NCBI GenBank assembly: GCA_965370805.1
Contig: CBDUVZ010000057.1
Span: 1-18,461, forward strand
Source of the DNA: CBDUVZ01 sp965370805
Lineage (GTDB): Bacteria > Hydrothermota > Tepidihabitantia > Tepidihabitantales > Tepidihabitantaceae
Direction of reading: 5' to 3'
Length of the DNA stretch: 18,461 nucleotides
The notes below the pieces were generated by a model, which was given only the letters and a program-made list of their open reading frames with translations, was not told the origin of the DNA and did no database searches. A program made the translations under genes and the position numbers. The stretch's first letter is position 1. Each line of letters begins with the position of its first letter. Below are positions 1 through 5,704 of this stretch, one piece after another.

Positions 1-28
1 TAGCCGAACGGACTGCCGCTTTGTACCA

Positions 29-47
29 CCCGAAGCGACGCTTCGGG
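29..47. repeat. Perfect short hairpin
   Basis: CCCGAAGC at 29-36 pairs perfectly with GCTTCGGG at 40-47 across a 3-base loop. No T-run follows, so it is not a typical Rho-independent terminator. The window opens with TAG, which could be the stop of a gene lying to the left, but nothing here proves that. The hairpin may be a processed 3' end or part of a repeat. Confidence 0.4.
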
Positions 48-74
48 AAGGCAAAACGGGAGCTTCGCGCCCGC

Positions 75-292
75 ACTCCAAGTCCTCCTCTCTTGGCGGT
101 TTCCGCTACCGCATCTTGCCCCATGGCATTCGGCTCCTGGCTCTTGGCTTCTCCTCGTGCCTCAGTCATTTCCTGCTCTGCCCTCTTGGCGCACTTGGCT
201 CTTGCTTCCGCTTTGGTCATTGCACGCTGCCAGGCAGGCGCGGCGATCTCATCCGTTCCCTTCGCGCTTGAGACTGCCGCGACGCTGACGCT
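75..292. repeat. Degenerate intergenic repeat tract
   Basis: No convincing gene is present. CTTGGCG and CTTGGC words recur near 90-100 and 185-205, decayed versions of the clean 9-bp arrays seen at 1726-1752 and 4431-4457. Bases 263-292 (CGCGCTTGAGACT...) match 4560-4588 over about 29 bases with a few substitutions, so this is a dispersed repeat copy. Open frames crossing this stretch have low-complexity Ala/Ser/Leu composition and are best read as repeat translation. Confidence 0.55.
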
Positions 293-307
293 GGCGCACG
301 GACTGAC

Positions 308-336
308 TTGACATCGCGCCGGATTCGTTCTATCGT
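308..336 (+). promoter_or_regulatory. Predicted promoter, TTGACA-17-TATCGT
   Basis: A perfect -35 TTGACA at 308-313 lies 17 bases from TATCGT at 331-336 (4 of 6 to TATAAT). An ATG follows 7 bases after the -10 box, the same near-leaderless geometry seen at other start sites in this window. The ATG opens only a 25-codon frame (344-421), so the promoter appears to have lost its gene, or now drives the zinc-ribbon gene at 531 through a long repeat-containing leader. Confidence 0.4.
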
Positions 337-343
337 CCTATCA

Positions 344-421
344 ATGGAACCAGTGACACCCGGGCGCGGAAACAGCAATCCGCAATCTGAAATCCGGAAC
401 GCCCCCCGCCATGAAGACTGA
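344..421 (+). pseudogene. Possible truncated ORF after a promoter
   Basis: ATG at 344 lies 7 bases after a predicted -10 box and opens a 25-residue frame starting MEPVTPGRGN. From about 377 the codons come from a 7-bp repeat array (AATCCGC, AATCTGA, AATCCGG at 377-397), giving a peptide of repeat character before TGA at 419-421. One reading is that repeats inserted into or replaced a gene just after its start codon. It could equally be a chance ATG. It is not in frame with the gene at 531. Confidence 0.2.
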
Positions 422-460
422 CAGGAAAGACGGTCAGACGAAGTCGGATGGGTAGGAGAT

Positions 461-505
461 AAGTAATGTGTCCCCAGAACCCCCAAGTAATGTGTCCCCG
501 GAATT
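461..505. repeat. Two direct copies of a TGTCCCC-type repeat
   Basis: AAGTAATGTGTCCCC occurs at 461-475 and again at 485-499, a 24-base period, followed by AGAAC and GGAATT respectively. The second copy is the inverse of the element at 1420-1439 (GGAATTCCGGGGACATAATA). The core is therefore present in both orientations around the segment holding the zinc-ribbon gene. The arrangement resembles REP-like elements mobilised by tyrosine (REP-associated) transposases, but no transposase is visible here. Confidence 0.7.
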
Positions 506-530
506 TCGCAGGTAGCACCTCGAAGAAGGA

Positions 531-968
531 GTGGAAATACCAGACAATGACGCTGTGACTCCCGACCGTCACCCCGACCTTGAGAGCGAAGGAGCATCCA
601 GGAACGTCTGCAGCTACTGCGGCGGAGTGCTAAGCCCTGCTGCCACTGCCTGCCCCCGCTGCGGGCACCCGAACCAGGCAGCTCCTGCGTCCTCCTCCAA
701 AGCGCCACCGGCAACGAAGAAGCCCAAGTCCAAGGGTCCCGTGATAGCAGCCGACGTCAGCGTGGTTGTGGCGTTCGTGCTCAACATCTTCGCACCTCAA
801 TTGTACGTGCTTTCCATTCTGCTCTATGTCGCGGCTTTCGTACTCTCGATCGTCGCGCTCACCCGCGGAAGAGCAATTGGTGACGCCATTGTCGTCCTGA
901 TTGCGTCCGTCGTGCTTCCGTTCCTCGGCATGGGATTCTCCTGCTGGCGCGGAGCCATCGCGCCCTAG
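531..968 (+). CDS. Zinc-ribbon membrane protein of unknown function
   Basis: A 145-residue protein. A double-CxxC zinc ribbon (Cys27, Cys30, Cys41, Cys44; CSYCGG...CPRCGHPN) is followed by a Ser/Ala/Pro/Lys-rich linker (about 49-70) and three hydrophobic stretches at about 71-88, 91-110 and 117-137. This is the layout of small zinc-ribbon plus DUF4190-like membrane proteins; the role is unknown. The start is uncertain. GTG at 531 directly abuts AAGAAGGA, unusually close for a Shine-Dalgarno site; GTG at 555 is the next in-frame choice. The ATG at 547 is out of frame. GGGGACA-type repeats lie just upstream (461-505) and downstream (from 1000). Confidence 0.7.
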   Translation: MEIPDNDAVTPDRHPDLESEGASRNVCSYCGGVLSPAATACPRCGHPNQAAPASSSKAPPATKKPKSKGPVIAADVSVVVAFVLNIFAPQLYVLSILLYVAAFVLSIVALTRGRAIGDAIVVLIASVVLPFLGMGFSCWRGAIAP

Positions 969-999
969 AAGTCCGGCCGAAAAGTCTTGGGGGGATATC

Positions 1000-1048
1000 G
1001 GGGACATAATACTATTTGTTTCGCGTTGAAGATAAGGGAACACAATAC
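1000..1048. repeat. GGGGACATAATAC repeat and decayed copy
   Basis: GGGGACATAATAC at 1000-1012 is followed 36 bases later by GGGAACACAATAC at 1036-1048. GGGGACATAAT recurs exactly at 1428-1438, so the segment 1000-1438 is bounded by 11-base direct repeats. The intervening bases 1049-1132 show no gene. Confidence 0.6.
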
Positions 1049-1132
1049 GCAACTCCCACCCGCCGCTGACAGCTTACCATCCTTCCGCGCGAGACCTCCG
1101 GCACAGTCGCAGACACCCTTGTTCCTCGGAGC

Positions 1133-1177
1133 GGGGACACGATCCCAATGCCGAGGACGGGATTGGGTCATGTCCCC
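1133..1177. repeat. REP-like imperfect hairpin
   Basis: GGGGACA at 1133-1139 pairs with TGTCCCC at 1171-1177, and CCCAAT (1144-1149) pairs with ATTGGG (1162-1167). The result is a 7 bp plus 6 bp stem with a small internal loop and a 12-base GC-rich apical loop. The outer arm is the same GGGGACA core found in the flanking repeats. It also supplies the stop codon of the minus-strand ORF 1168-1419. Confidence 0.6.
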
Positions 1178-1419
1178 GGTCGCACCCCAAACACCTCCTC
1201 CGCAACCGCCAGCAGGACTTCCCGGTCAAGGCCTTTTGCGCACCAGCGGTCGAGGGCCATCTGCACGAGGTGGCGCAGAGTCGCGGCTTGGTATTCGCCG
1301 CAGACGCGGGCCAGGCACCGCGCAAAGTTGCAGTAGTTCACGATGTTGCACATCGACACGCCGCGTTCGTACAGTAGTTGCCTGACTTGCGTGTCGCGTG
1401 CCCGCGTCCGCTCCTGCAC
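1168..1419 (-). CDS. Doubtful small ORF, unknown
   Basis: An 83-residue frame that I do not recognise. It is predicted mostly helical, with Cys at positions 24, 30, 35 and 40 and a stretch LLYERGVSMCNIVNYCNFAR that reads more like protein than low-complexity sequence. GTG at 1419 follows GGAATTCC of the flanking repeat, with no clear ribosome site. The stop TGA lies within the GGGGACA-TGTCCCC hairpin. The whole frame sits between direct GGGGACATAAT repeats (1000, 1428), so it may be cargo or a relic of a mobile cassette. It may also be non-coding. Confidence 0.25.
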   Translation of the reverse strand: MQERTRARDTQVRQLLYERGVSMCNIVNYCNFARCLARVCGEYQAATLRHLVQMALDRWCAKGLDREVLLAVAEEVFGVRPGT

Positions 1420-1439
1420 GGAATTCCGGGGACATAATA
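1420..1439. repeat. GGAATTCC-GGGGACATAAT repeat
   Basis: A palindromic GGAATTCC (1420-1427) is joined to GGGGACATAATA (1428-1439). It is the inverse of TAATGTGTCCCCGGAATT at 488-505 with one or two mismatches, and a direct repeat of 1000-1010. It marks the right edge of the GGGGACA repeat region. Confidence 0.65.
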
Positions 1440-1520
1440 AGAGACTATTGCATCGGGAGGTCAGTGACGCGACACTCTATCCGAGCCCAAGCGCCCATCC
1501 CTGAACGCTGAAGACGGGAA

Positions 1521-1834
1521 GGGTCCCAGGATTCAAGGGTCCAAGGGTCCGAGTGCGATTGTAGATTGCAGATTTGAGATTTCGGATTGCAGACCATTAG
1601 GGAATGCCGAATGCCGAATTGCGAATGCCGAATTCGGACTTCCGCTCTCATCTGTGTCTATCCGTGGTTACTTCCTCTTGGTGCTCTTCGTGCCTTCGTG
1701 GTAGAACTCCTCTCCGGTCCTCAGCCTTGGCGCACTTGGCGGCCTTGGCGGTTATCTCCTGTCTGCGGTTCTGCCTTCTGCACTCTGACTTCTACCTTCT
1801 CCTCTATGTTCATCCGTGTCCATCTGTGGTTCAC
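1521..1834. repeat. Composite cluster of 8-, 7-, 10- and 9-bp tandem arrays
   Basis: The region has no gene. Units run in exact register: four octamers at 1521-1552 (GGGTCCCA, GGATTCAA, GGGTCCAA, GGGTCCGA); four heptamers at 1563-1590 (AGATTGC, AGATTTG, AGATTTC, GGATTGC); six heptamers at 1602-1643 (GAATGCC, GAATGCC, GAATTGC, GAATGCC, GAATTCG, GACTTCC); a decamer block 1648-1669; CTTGGTG-type units to about 1703; three nonamers at 1726-1752 (CTTGGCGCA, CTTGGCGGC, CTTGGCGGT); heptamers of TCTGCAC type near 1772-1798; and a second decamer block 1807-1831. Bases 1648-1720 align with 4671-4753, so the module itself is dispersed. Confidence 0.85.
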
Positions 1835-1872
1835 TCGGTCCTAATCCCAGCCTGCCGACCGGAGCCGGACGG

Positions 1873-2412
1873 CTAGTGGTTTTCGGCGGTGGCGGCGAGG
1901 TCCCAGCCGGCTTTCAGCGCCTGCCGGTTCGTCTTGATGGTGCTGGGCGGTACGCGGTCGGCTATCGCCTTTTCCAGCGACTCCAGCTTGACGATGCCGG
2001 TCACCCTGGCAAGCGCGCCGAGGGCGACGATATTGGTGAAGAGTTCTCTGCCCAGTTTGTCGCGCGCGGTTTCGGACAGCGGCAGGCAGACAGCCCCTTC
2101 GCGCGGGCATTCCCGGACGTAGAAGCTGTCGATGATTGCGACTCCCCGGACCTTGAGGTCGTCGAAGTACTCGTCCGCGGCCTGCTGGCTGAGGCAGACG
2201 AGAACGTCGAGCTTCCGGCTTTTGGGAAAGAGTATCGGTTCGTCGGCGATAATCACGTCCGCTTTGGACGCGCCGCCCCGGGCTTCGGGCCCGTAGCTCT
2301 GGGTCTGCACCACGCGCCGGCCTTCAACCACCCCGGCCGCTTCGGCCAGCACGATGCTCGCCAGTATCACGCCCTGCCCCCCGGTGCCCGCCAGCCTGAC
2401 TTCGGTCTTCAC
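1873..2412 (-). CDS. korC: 2-oxoacid:ferredoxin oxidoreductase, gamma subunit
   Basis: A 179-residue gamma subunit of the ferredoxin-dependent 2-oxoacid oxidoreductase family, which oxidatively decarboxylates a 2-oxoacid to acyl-CoA with reduction of ferredoxin. The family signature is present: GTGGQGV near residues 9-15 and SYGPEARGG near 39-47. The length is normal. The start is GTG at 2412, and GTGA overlaps the korB stop by four bases, so the two are translationally coupled. It is the last gene of the minus-strand korDABC set; a repeat cluster follows. Substrate specificity (2-oxoglutarate or another 2-oxoacid) cannot be proven from this subunit. Confidence 0.93.
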   Translation of the reverse strand: MKTEVRLAGTGGQGVILASIVLAEAAGVVEGRRVVQTQSYGPEARGGASKADVIIADEPILFPKSRKLDVLVCLSQQAADEYFDDLKVRGVAIIDSFYVRECPREGAVCLPLSETARDKLGRELFTNIVALGALARVTGIVKLESLEKAIADRVPPSTIKTNRQALKAGWDLAATAENH

Positions 2413-3257
2413 TGCGTGCCCTCGCCGCGGGCCGCATCCCGCACGCCCTGGTACAGCCGGGTGTAGGGCGCGACTTCCTCGCGGTCGTGGAGCACGCCGA
2501 GGACGAACCGGTCTGTCCGCTGCCAGGGGTTTTCGACCTTGCTGACGTCAATCGACCGTTCCTTGATCCACTGGAGCATCTTGACCCCGTCGCCCAGCCG
2601 CTGGTGCCGGCCGTAGAGCGTCGGGCACTGGGAGACGACTTCCACCACGCTGAACCCGGTCTTGCCCAGGGCAAGCTTCATCATCTTCTTGAGGTGGACG
2701 ACGTGGTAAGTGGTGCTCCGGGCGACGAACATCGCGCCCGAAGCCCGGGCCATGAAGCAGATATCGAAACTCCGCTCGCAGTTGCCGTACGGCGCGGTCG
2801 CGGCCCGCTCGTGGGTCGGAGTGGTCGGCGAGTACTGGCCCCCGGTCATCGCGTAGGTCCGGTTGTTGACGACGATGACCGTGATATCCAGGTTGCGCCG
2901 GGCCGCGTGGATGAAGTGGTTGCCGCCGATTGCCATGATATCGCCGTCCCCGCCGAAGACCACGACCCGCATCTCCGGCCGGGCCAGCTTCACCCCGGTC
3001 GCCGTCGGTATCGCCCGGCCGTGCAGCGTGTGCAGGGTGTCGCAGTCAAGATACCCGGGAACCCGCGACGAGCAGCCGATTCCCGAAACCACGCAGAGGT
3101 TGTCCTGGCTGACTTCCAGTTCCCGGAACGCCCGCACCATCGTTCCCATCGCGGTGCCGATTCCGCAACCCGGGCAGAGCATGTGCGGGAACCGCTCGTC
3201 CAATCGGAAGCAGTCAAGGAATCCGTCCGCCGCGACCGGAACCAGTTCAGAGCGCAT
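2409..3257 (-). CDS. korB: 2-oxoacid:ferredoxin oxidoreductase, beta (TPP) subunit
   Basis: A 282-residue thiamine-diphosphate-binding beta subunit. Visible motifs are CPGCG at 28-32, GCSSR at 61-65, the TPP/Mg signature GGDGD at 102-106 with NN at 131-132, and TGGQYSPTTP at 138-147, the family-typical loop. The length fits stand-alone KorB. ATG at 3257 lies inside the end of korA (11-base overlap, ATGCGCTCTGA) with GGGGGAG about 7 bases upstream. The gene ends in a 4-base overlap with korC. The tight overlaps argue for a stoichiometric A-B-C operon. Confidence 0.95.
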   Translation of the reverse strand: MRSELVPVAADGFLDCFRLDERFPHMLCPGCGIGTAMGTMVRAFRELEVSQDNLCVVSGIGCSSRVPGYLDCDTLHTLHGRAIPTATGVKLARPEMRVVVFGGDGDIMAIGGNHFIHAARRNLDITVIVVNNRTYAMTGGQYSPTTPTHERAATAPYGNCERSFDICFMARASGAMFVARSTTYHVVHLKKMMKLALGKTGFSVVEVVSQCPTLYGRHQRLGDGVKMLQWIKERSIDVSKVENPWQRTDRFVLGVLHDREEVAPYTRLYQGVRDAARGEGTQ

Positions 3258-4359
3258 CGATAATCTCCCCCGGGGTCAGCATCTCGCCGTCGTACCGCAG
3301 CACCGGGATTACCGGCACGTCCGGACTGACGGCCCGCTCAATCGACCGGTTCAGTTGCCCCTGGTTCATCTCCGGCACAATCACCCGGCGCGCGCTCCGC
3401 AGCAGCGATACCAGCCGCTGCGTGGGTGTCGGCCAGACCATCCGCAGCCGCAGGATTCCGACCCGCCGCCCGGTCTTGCGCTCGAACTGCAGCTTCGCTT
3501 CCATCGCCGACCGGGCCGTACTGCCGTAGCAGACGATGACCGTCTCGGCCCCGAGGTCCTCGAACGTCACGTCCCAGAGCCACGACTCGTTGTCGTCGAT
3601 CTTGCGCCGCAGCCGGTCCATGTTCCACTTGATGACCTCCGGGTCGTTGGTCGGGAACCCGTCCTTGCGATGGACCAGCCCGGTCATGTGAATCCGGTAG
3701 CCCTCGCCGACGCTGGCAATCGAGGAGTCGTAGTTGGTCGAGTCCGCGTAGTGGTAGTACTTCTCCTTCGGTTTCTTCGGATTGCCCGGCTTCCACTTCT
3801 CCGGGTTCTCGGGCAGTTCGACCTTCTCGCGCATGTGGCCGATAATCTCGTCCATCAGCAGGATGACCGGGATGCGCAGCCGCTCGGAGATGTTCACCGC
3901 TTCGACGGTGAGGTCGAAGCACTCCCGTACGCTCCAGGGACAGAGCGCCACAATCGGATGGTCCCCGTGGGTTCCGTGCCGGGCCTGCATCAGGTCGGCC
4001 TGGGCCGACCGGGTCGGGGCCCCGGTCGCCGGTCCGCCCCGCATCACGTTGACAATCAGACACGGAAGCTCGGTCATCACCGAGTAGCCGATACCTTCCT
4101 GCATCAAGCTGAACCCGGGTCCGGAAGTGGCCGTCATCGCCTTCACCCCGGCCGCAGTCGCGCCGTTCATGCAGCAGATCGAGCCAATCTCGTCCTCCAT
4201 CTGCACGAAAGTCCCGCCCAGCCGGGGCAGTTCCCGGGCAAGATACTCCGCAATCTCGGTCGAAGGCGTTATCGGGTACCCGGCAAAGAACCGCACCCCG
4301 GCCCGGATTGCCCCGACAGCACAAGCTTCGTTACCGGACAGCAACTGCGCCTTCGTCAT
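3247..4359 (-). CDS. korA: 2-oxoacid:ferredoxin oxidoreductase, alpha subunit
   Basis: The alpha subunit, about 370 residues, contains the pyrimidine-binding region of the TPP site (GYPITPSTEI, QMEDEIGS) followed by TSGPGFSLM and RHGTHGDHPI, family-typical of KorA. The start is ambiguous. ATG at 4359 gives MTKAQLLSGNEA, matching where family members begin, but its only SD-like site (GAGG) is 2 bases away. ATG at 4374 would add MQNEE, which is translated from a 7-bp intergenic repeat array (4366-4400). The repeat abutting the gene therefore supplies its upstream region and possibly its first codons. It overlaps korB by 11 bases. The THGDHP signature favours 2-oxoglutarate-type enzymes; this is inference. 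Confidence 0.93.
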   Translation of the reverse strand: MTKAQLLSGNEACAVGAIRAGVRFFAGYPITPSTEIAEYLARELPRLGGTFVQMEDEIGSICCMNGATAAGVKAMTATSGPGFSLMQEGIGYSVMTELPCLIVNVMRGGPATGAPTRSAQADLMQARHGTHGDHPIVALCPWSVRECFDLTVEAVNISERLRIPVILLMDEIIGHMREKVELPENPEKWKPGNPKKPKEKYYHYADSTNYDSSIASVGEGYRIHMTGLVHRKDGFPTNDPEVIKWNMDRLRRKIDDNESWLWDVTFEDLGAETVIVCYGSTARSAMEAKLQFERKTGRRVGILRLRMVWPTPTQRLVSLLRSARRVIVPEMNQGQLNRSIERAVSPDVPVIPVLRYDGEMLTPGEIIDAL

Positions 4360-4365
4360 TTCCTC

Positions 4366-4670
4366 ATTCTGCATTCTGCACTCTGCCTTCTGACTTCTCC
4401 GCTCATGCCTTGGTCATTGGTCATCCTCCGCTTGGCGGCCTTGGCGCTCTTGGCGGCTGTCGTAATTCAGAATGCCGAGTGTCGAATGACGAATTCGGAC
4501 TTCCGCCATCATCCGTGTCCATCCATGTTCATCTGTGGTTGCTTTCTCTCCGCTCCCTCCGCGCTTGAGACTACCACGTCGCTGCGCTCCTCGCAGTGAC
4601 AGAACCTCTTGGTGGTTTGCTTCCGCATTCTGACTTATGCACTCTGCACTCTGACTTCTGACTCCCGCCC
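4366..4670. repeat. Composite repeat cluster between korD and korA
   Basis: No gene lies in this roughly 300-base gap inside the kor operon. In register are: five heptamers at 4366-4400 (ATTCTGC, ATTCTGC, ACTCTGC, CTTCTGA, CTTCTCC); three nonamers at 4431-4457 (CTTGGCGGC, CTTGGCGCT, CTTGGCGGC); five heptamers at 4470-4504 (GAATGCC, GAGTGTC, GAATGAC, GAATTCG, GACTTCC); a decamer block at 4509-4540; and a CGCGCTTGAGACT... element at 4560-4588 ending in TCGCAGTGACAG. Further TCTG heptamers lie at about 4625-4660. I found no TTGAC-type promoter here for korA. Confidence 0.85.
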
Positions 4671-4772
4671 TCATCCGTGTCCATCTGTGTTCATCTGTGG
4701 TTGCTTCCTCTTCGTGCTCTTGGTGCCTTGGTGTTTACATTCCTCTCCGCTCCGGCTCTCTACCTTTGTGTC
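4671..4772. repeat. Repeat module encoding the KorD tail
   Basis: Three decamers in exact register (TCATCCGTGT, CCATCTGTGT, TCATCTGTGG at 4671-4700) are followed by CTCTTCGTG, CTCTTGGTG, CCTTGGTG-type units to about 4734 and then TTCCTCTCCG. The block aligns with 1648-1720. On the minus strand it is read through as the last 30 or so codons and the stop of korD. Confidence 0.85.
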
Positions 4773-5021
4773 TTTCTGTTTCGCTTCCGCCTTCTGAACG
4801 AATATCGCCAGGTCCGGACAGCGCAACTCGCACATCCGGCACCCGATGCACTTCTCCGGGTTGGCAACCCTTACCTTGAACCGGTCATCCAGGTCGAGGG
4901 TCCCGGTCGGGCAGAACTCAACGCAAATCCGGCAGCCCTTGCAGAAGTACCGGATAATCCGGAACCGGTGCCCTTTCGGGGTAACCAGCTCGACCGGCTC
5001 TTCACGCAGGAACTTCTTCAT
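4671..5021 (-). CDS. korD: 2-oxoacid:ferredoxin oxidoreductase, delta (2x[4Fe-4S]) subunit
   Basis: A ferredoxin-like electron-transfer subunit of 116 residues. Two complete [4Fe-4S] motifs are visible: Cys27/30/33/37 (CKGCRICVEFCP) and Cys58/61/64/68 (CIGCRMCELRCP). The domain ends near residue 80, matching usual KorD length. Residues from about 84 to 116 (KDTKVESRSG...NTDGHG) are translated intergenic repeat, and the stop TGA comes from a decamer unit, so the native C-terminus appears to have been replaced or extended by a repeat. ATG at 5021 has GAGGACGG just upstream. It is the first kor gene, 51 bases after the deaminase and about 311 bases before korA. Confidence 0.92.
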   Translation of the reverse strand: MKKFLREEPVELVTPKGHRFRIIRYFCKGCRICVEFCPTGTLDLDDRFKVRVANPEKCIGCRMCELRCPDLAIFVQKAEAKQKDTKVESRSGEECKHQGTKSTKRKQPQMNTDGHG

Positions 5022-5032
5022 CCGTCCTCAGC

Positions 5033-5074
5033 AATCCGCATTCGTCATTCGCAATTCGCCACTCGCCATTCCCT
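5033..5074. repeat. Six-unit heptamer array
   Basis: AATCCGC, ATTCGTC, ATTCGCA, ATTCGCC, ACTCGCC and ATTCCCT run in exact 7-base register. On the minus strand, 5076-5033 aligns closely with the plus-strand array 1597-1636, including the lead-in ATTAGGGAATG, so it is an inverted dispersed copy. It fills the gap between the deaminase and korD and overlaps the deaminase stop codon (5073-5075). Confidence 0.85.
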
Positions 5075-5579
5075 AATACGTCTTTCCGTTGCCGAGCCGC
5101 GCCCAGGTGGTGAAGACGTTCCGGCACTCCCCGGCCATGTATCCGGCGACAATCTCCACTTCATCCGAAGACAACTCCTTCATCTTCCCGGCAGGAATCG
5201 CCAGTTCGTTGAACCCGGCTTTGCGCGCATCATCGATGCCCGCCCCGAACACAATCTTCGAGACCCTGGCCCAGTGAGCGGCCGAATAGCACATCGGGCA
5301 GGGCTCGCAGGTCGCGTAGAGCACGCAGCCCGAAAGGTCGAACGTCTCCAGCTCCCGGCACGCCGCCCGAATCGCGTTCACTTCGGCATGCGCGGTCGGG
5401 TCGTTCCGCTCCCAGACCCGGTTATGGTCGCTTGCCAGCACCCGGCCGTCCTTCACGACACAGCACCCGAAAGGCGACTGCCCTTCGGCAACCCCGGCCA
5501 GGGCCGACCGGACTGCAAGCGCCATCGCCTCCTCGTCGGTGGCGACTCGCCCGGACAGAACCGTCTCGTGCTCGCTCAT
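5073..5579 (-). CDS. Guanine-deaminase-like nucleobase deaminase
   Basis: A 168-residue zinc-dependent deaminase of the CDA/TadA-like fold. The zinc and proton-shuttle motifs are intact: DPTAHAEVNAIR (His and Glu near 64 and 66) and TCEPCPMCYSA (both zinc Cys near 94 and 97). The WAR that follows and the C-terminal NGKTY resemble bacterial guanine deaminase (guanine to xanthine), where the tail completes a neighbouring active site. A TadA-like tRNA deaminase is less likely given that ending. ATG at 5579 or GTG at 5582 may be the start; a promoter -10 box ends at 5589. It may lead an operon into korD. Annotated without a symbol because substrate is inferred. Confidence 0.88.
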   Translation of the reverse strand: MSEHETVLSGRVATDEEAMALAVRSALAGVAEGQSPFGCCVVKDGRVLASDHNRVWERNDPTAHAEVNAIRAACRELETFDLSGCVLYATCEPCPMCYSAAHWARVSKIVFGAGIDDARKAGFNELAIPAGKMKELSSDEVEIVAGYMAGECRNVFTTWARLGNGKTY

Positions 5580-5588
5580 CACGCACCT

Positions 5589-5616
5589 TTTCTAGCCGAT
5601 TCTGGACGAATGTCAA
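5589..5616 (-). promoter_or_regulatory. Predicted promoter, TTGACA-16-TAGAAA
   Basis: On the minus strand TTGACA (5616-5611), 16 bases, then TAGAAA (5594-5589). GTG at 5582 is 6 bases and ATG at 5579 is 9 bases beyond the -10 box, so transcription would begin at or next to the start codon. AAAGG overlaps the -10 box and could only act as a ribosome site on a longer transcript. The promoter may drive the deaminase and the kor genes. Confidence 0.55.
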
Positions 5617-5665
5617 GCCATTCCGACGCAACCGTTCTTCTCCGCCCGCCAGCAACCGGGCGGCA

Positions 5666-5694
5666 TTGACACCCGAACCGGTCATCGCTAACAT
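5666..5694 (+). promoter_or_regulatory. Predicted promoter, TTGACA-17-TAACAT
   Basis: TTGACA at 5666-5671, a 17-base spacer, TAACAT at 5689-5694, then 10 bases to ATG at 5705. A start about 7 bases after the -10 box would leave a leader of only a few bases and exclude the nearby AGGAG (5696-5700). It is back to back with the deaminase promoter in a 125-base divergent region. Confidence 0.5.
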
Positions 5695-5704
5695 CAGGAG
5701 CCTG

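Noticed and set aside
217..714. Minus-strand frames of 80 and 165 codons upstream of and across the zinc-ribbon gene
   Set aside because: They translate GGGGACA-type repeats (FRGHIT text) and run opposite a gene with clear zinc-ribbon motifs; composition is repeat-like.
1855..1872. CCGACCGG/CCGGACGG inverted repeat after korC as a terminator
   Set aside because: The loop is only two bases, one pair is mismatched, and there is no T-run on the minus strand.
1816..2466. Plus-strand frame of 216 codons
   Set aside because: It is the antisense shadow of korC plus a repeat block; korC has clear family motifs on the other strand.
2863..4599. Plus-strand frame of 578 codons
   Set aside because: It is antisense to korB and korA, a long open frame expected from GC-rich codon bias, with no recognisable domain.
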